A stretch of DNA of 64,000 nt from Brachionus rotundiformis (lineage: Eukaryota; Rotifera; Eurotatoria; Ploima; Brachionidae): positions 664,791 to 728,790 of the forward strand of contig JAESIW010000124.1 of NCBI GenBank assembly GCA_016802295.1, in the 5' to 3' direction. A program made the translations under genes and the position numbers. This document shows, one piece after another, positions 60,100 to 64,000 of this stretch. Under the pieces are notes generated by a model, which was not told the DNA's origin, ran no database searches, and saw nothing but the letters and a program-made list of their open reading frames with translations. Each line of letters begins with the position of its first letter. Position 1 is the first letter of the stretch.

Positions 60100-60462
60100 A
60101 TGAAAAATATTAGATCGGACCAAAAAAGTCAAAATAATGACCACAAAACTGAAAATAGTGAAACAGATAGAAAAATTGACAATTCACAAAAAGAAATTGA
60201 TGATATCAAGGACATAATGAAAGATAATATTGAAAAAATGATGCATCGTGGGGTAAATTTGAGTGAATTGAAAGATTCATGCGACAATCTAGAGGTTCAA
60301 GCAGCCCAGTTTCAAGTCGTTAGTCGAAAAGTTAGGCGAAAAATGTACTTTCGAAGCAAAAAAAAAAGTATAATTTTATTCTTTATCATTTTTATTCTTA
60401 TTCTGATATTATTTGGAGGTTTTGCTTGTTTTTATTTCTTTTTTCTCAAATCAAAATTATAA
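60100..60462 (+). CDS. R-SNARE (VAMP-like), member C
   Basis: An intronless frame of 120 codons. The N-terminal 30 residues are polar (Asn/Ser/Asp/Lys). The SNARE coiled coil (about 30-88) includes NIEKMMHRGVNLSELKDS, where the Arg again occupies the zero layer, and is followed by a basic stretch (RKVRRKMYFRSKKK) and a Phe/Ile/Leu-rich anchor. It has diverged from members A and B outside the SNARE motif. It converges with PARL; the stops are 118 bp apart. Confidence 0.85.
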   Translation: MKNIRSDQKSQNNDHKTENSETDRKIDNSQKEIDDIKDIMKDNIEKMMHRGVNLSELKDSCDNLEVQAAQFQVVSRKVRRKMYFRSKKKSIILFFIIFILILILFGGFACFYFFFLKSKL

Positions 60463-60580
60463 AATTCTTTATCTAAAATAAAATGTACAAATTACTTTAT
60501 TTTTTATTAAAAAAATAAGCATAATAATTCAAACAAAGTTAAAAATTAACCAATATTTGATCAATAAATGAAATAAGTAA

Positions 60581-61792
60581 TCAATTTCTAGAAGATCTGA
60601 AACTCTTCCATTTTTTTATGATATAAGTTTGAAAACTGTTGACCAAATTTGGTCCAAATGTAATGAATAACCTTAATGAATTAAATTTTAATTAGTATAT
60701 AATATATTTTGTTATTTACCATCCGTATAATGCTCCTCCAAGATGAGCAGCATGATCCATTTTTCTCGATCCGATGGCCAAAAAAAATAAGTCGAATCCA
60801 ATCAGTAATTTTAGCAACTAAATAAAATATTATTTAATATTTTTTAATAAATAAAAATTTATTGTACAGTCTGGGCTTCTATTTCAAACGGTATCGGAAA
60901 AACATAAAACTTTGAATTTGGAAATACAAGACTTGATAGAGCAAAACAGCTGACGATTGCTCCTGACTTAAAAGAAATTAAATTTTTTATAATTTTAAAT
61001 AAAGCCTTACAGCTCCCAAGCTCATTGAATGATGGTTTGATCTAATAATTTTGAAAAAATTTGAGACAAACGAAGCAAAAACACCACTGGATAAATAATA
61101 GGCAACAAATTGTTCTACTGGTAATATTTTACTGACTAAATCAGACATACTATATAAAGCAACCATGTTAAAAAGTATATGAAATAGTTGCAGATGGCTA
61201 AAAGTGGAAAATAGCATTTGAGAGTTAATGCCAGATGCTGGAGATAGAAGAAAATATTTATGCATTATATTTTGGAAATTTGGTATCCTCCAAGCAAAAA
61301 AAATCATTAAATTGGCAAAAACAATAATAGCTGTTGCTTTTTTTACATCCGGTAGATTTTTCCAATAATCGTTGATCTTAAGAATAAATTGATTTTAAAA
61401 TTGTATCTAATTGAGCTTATTAAACCAACTTTACGTCTGAATTCAGAATATTTAGGATAATCACTAAGCAAGAGTGGCTTTTTAATTTTAACTCGCTCAT
61501 AATTGGCAATCACTGCTAGTGAATAACAAACTCCTGTAAACTTTATTGACCAATTTTAAAATTAATTTAATAAAATATCTTTTAAATTTTAATGCCTTAC
61601 TCCGACAGTAAAAAATGCTGATTTTAAAATAAAATAATTATTCGGAAAATTATTGTTCGAAATCGATGAACGGGTACTAAAAAATTTTTTAAAGTTATTC
61701 TCTTGTAATTTAAATGCTTTTTTATGTCCATCAAATTGCCAAATTAATTTTTTATTAAACACGGTTCTAACCAAATTTCTACTTAATAGCAT
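60581..61792 (-). CDS. PARL: PARL, mitochondrial rhomboid protease
   Basis: Six exons (61792-61601, 61540-61430, 61376-61011, 60966-60868, 60817-60720, 60671-60581) with matching phases give 318 residues; human PARL has 379. A basic N-terminus fits a mitochondrial presequence. WRIP, SPASGINSQMLFSTFSHLQLFH and HILFNMVALYS precede the catalytic Ser in GASGA (Ser 224, at the exon 3/4 boundary). The catalytic His is in DHAAHLGG (about H281). A further GW would be followed by a TAA, but a donor there joins to exon 6 and gives the family's C-terminal tail. PARL cleaves PINK1, PGAM5 and others in the inner membrane. The N-terminal region is shorter than in human. Confidence 0.9.
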
Positions 61793-61898
61793 TTTGTAAA
61801 TAGTTTAAAATTTAAGATATTTCATCATAATTTTGTTTTATAATAACTATTTTTACAACTTTTATTTAAATCAAATAAAAATTTACAAAAGTTTAGGA

Positions 61899-63732
61899 TT
61901 AATTTGTGTTATTAGACAAAAATTCAAGAGCTGCTAGTCTACCGGGAGCTCCCATTACGCCACCACCAGGATGAGCGCCACTTCCGGCTAAATAGAGATT
62001 TGCAATCGGAGTTTTATAAGATGACCATCCACTTGCAGGCCGACTTATAAACAGTTGATTTAGAGACATTGCACCGTGAAAAATGTTTCCTCCAGTCAAT
62101 CCGAATGTTTGCTCCAAGTCATATGGCGCCAAAATATCCATACCAATTATTGAATCTTTGAAACCTGGTGCGTATTTTTCAATTGAATTTAAAACTATAT
62201 CAGCATATTTTTGTTTACTTTCTGTATTATTTTTTCTGTCCATAGGAAAATATTGACAAAATAATAGTACAACATGTGAGCCTTTTGGTGCCAGAGTGGG
62301 ATCTAAGGCAGATGGTATTACCATTTCAATCATTGGAGTCTGGGATGCTCTATTGAATAGTTTTGCTTCTAAGAAAGCATCATCTAATAATTGCATGTTC
62401 TCACAATTGATATGAATAGTACATTGATGATGTGGCATTGGTTTATCATTTAAATTTGGATTAGCTGAAAAATTAGGAAGTCTTTTAACTGCTAAATTTA
62501 TTTTCATCGTGCCACTTTCATAATTTATATTCTTAATACGTTTTATAAAATTAGCATATTGGTCGTGTGGACTTTTTTCCAAATTATGGGATCTTAGAAA
62601 ATGTTCAAATGTGACTCTTGGTGTGCAGTTGCTCAGAACACAATCACTTTCAATAAAAATTCCATTTTTGAGCAAAACACCCTTTGATCTAAGGCCTTGG
62701 TCACTTTCTTCTAATTTTATTTCATCAACTTCTTGTGACAAATAAATTTCCACTTGGTCCCCAAATGATTCTAGATTTTTAGCTAAACAATTCGACACTG
62801 AACCCATGCCACCTTCTACATAAGCCCAAGCACCTAGAAAAAAGGAATTTCGAATAAAAATTTAAACTTAATAAAAATTATTATTTTAAACCTTTTTGTC
62901 CATCAATGCCGCCAATTATATGATGAAGTAATACATAAGCTGATCCTTCTGAGTAAGGTGATAAAAATGCTCCAATAACCGAGTCAGTAGCCAATGTTGC
63001 CTTTAAAACATCTGACTCAAACCATTCATTTAACAGATTGGCTGCTGGTTCGGTAAATAATCGAAATAAATCATCAAAATTATGTGCAAAAAATTTTGCT
63101 GTTTTGACATCCGGAATGTATTTTTTTAAGTATTTAAATTTTTTGAATGTAGAAGAATTTTTGATAATTTCTCCATTTGGTGGTGATTTGTCCACAAAAG
63201 GCTCCAAAAATTCACAAACACTATTTAACCAAGTTTCGTATTTCTCAAAATTTTCAGCATCCTTAGTTGAATATTTCGATATCTGCTCATAATTGAATTT
63301 TGAATTAGAAGATAAAGTTAATGAACTTGACTTGGCATATTGGTAGTCAGTTTCTAGTAGGGGAGTATATGACGATGGGTTACGAGTGTAAAATTTCAAA
63401 ATTCCGTGTCTCATTAGATCTAAATCATGGATTATCTGTGGTCGAAAAAGACTAAGCAAATAAGAAGCTCGGGAAAATTTAAAACCCGGAATTAATTCTT
63501 CGGTAACGGCAGCTCCGCCAACTACATGACGTTGTTCCAATACACAAATCTTGATCGGCTTAGGTGAAAACTTTGCCAAATAGTTTGCAGCTACTAGACC
63601 ATTGTGACCAGCACCAATAATAATTGCATCATATTTTGATTTAATATTTTTTATATTTTTTGAGGCTAAATTCCTATAAATATGACCAGGCAAGCCATGT
63701 TTGTTAGGTTTTTTAAAAGTATTTTTGAACAT
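61899..63732 (-). CDS. PYROXD2: PYROXD2, FAD-dependent oxidoreductase
   Basis: Two exons (63732-62892 and 62833-61899) with matching phases give 591 residues; human has 581. The dinucleotide-binding motif GAGHNG (40-45) is followed by RHVVGGAAVTEELIPGFKFSRASYLLSLFRP, WFESDVLKATLATDSVIGAF, PHHQCTIHINCE, IPSALDPTLAPKGSHVV, LTGGNIFHGAMSLNQL and GSGAHPGGGVMGAPGR. All are typical of the PYROXD2 family. The protein is a mitochondrial flavoprotein of uncertain substrate. It lies 106 bp downstream of the start of PARL on the same strand, so the two may share a short promoter space. Confidence 0.95.
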
Positions 63733-64000
63733 TTTTTACAATAAATTTTGATGTAAAGTATTTTTATTTTTATTGTCGCATTTTTATCAAGTTTGGAAAT
63801 TTATCTTTAATTTAAATCTTCAAAAACATTTCTTTCAAGTTCAAGATAAAATTATCGATTATTTAGAGGGACATAAAAGTGTTTGCTTTTTATTTAGTTT
63901 TATTTTAAAATATCTAAGATTAGATAAAGTGAAAGTATGGATGTTTTTATTTAAACTATTTAGAAATAGAAGTCGTTAATTATATCATTAGGATTTGATC

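Noticed and set aside
63773..63979. Plus-strand 68-codon open frame at the right edge
   Set aside because: It has no ATG start and no recognised domain. It could be an exon of a gene continuing beyond the window, but nothing here supports it.
1..64000. tRNA, rRNA, known microRNA seeds and CRISPR arrays
   Set aside because: I looked for box-B-like GGTTCGAATCC, common conserved animal microRNA sequences and spaced short repeats, and saw none; a covariance search was not possible.

Overview
The window is eukaryotic nuclear DNA from an animal with a very AT-rich, compact genome. Genes carry GT-AG introns of mostly 43-70 nt, separated by short spacers. The clear orthologues are metazoan: TMEM258, SLC33A1, a class IA PI3-kinase, ANKEF1, SNIP1, ANKRD40, ALDH8A1, a FMRFamide-receptor-like GPCR, DHRS7B, COX18, a ZDHHC enzyme, IST1, SVIP, VAMPs, PARL and PYROXD2. 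A small invertebrate fits; a monogonont rotifer such as Brachionus is my guess from base composition and intron size, and nothing in the sequence proves it.

Region by region. (1) 1-9.6 kb is rich in transposons: the 3' end of an LTR element that interrupts a leucine-rich-repeat gene, the small gene TMEM258, two copies of a CR1-like LINE 5' end (one with a decayed endonuclease-RT frame), a frameshifted scrap of kinesin motor domain, and a Tc1-type transposon with IR/DR ends and one stop codon in its transposase. (2) 10-13.7 kb holds a small coiled-coil membrane gene, an intronless decayed piece of pecanex, and an uncharacterised Ser/Lys-rich gene. (3) 13.7-25.1 kb is mostly non-coding, with one unknown two-exon gene and a gene ending in an INCENP IN-box-like motif. 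(4) 25.1-41.4 kb is gene-dense: SLC33A1, a 19-exon PI3K p110, ANKEF1, SNIP1, a HEAT-repeat gene, ANKRD40 and ALDH8A1. (5) 41.4-48.5 kb is a 7 kb AT-rich desert. (6) 48.5-64 kb is again dense: GPCR, DHRS7B, COX18, ZDHHC, IST1, SVIP, three tandem R-SNAREs, PARL and PYROXD2.

Exon models were built by hand from splice signals, reading-phase continuity and family similarity; phases add up exactly for every spliced gene listed, but no transcript evidence was available. The genes do not form one pathway. Local themes are membrane trafficking and ubiquitin/p97 (ZDHHC, IST1, SVIP, three VAMPs at 54-60.5 kb) and mitochondrial proteins (COX18; PARL and PYROXD2). No tRNA, rRNA or CRISPR array was seen. 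I found no convincing new multi-gene system. The most notable items are the R-SNARE tandem array, the IN-box protein, the kinesin and pecanex relics, and a GPCR that seems to lack the canonical extracellular disulfide.
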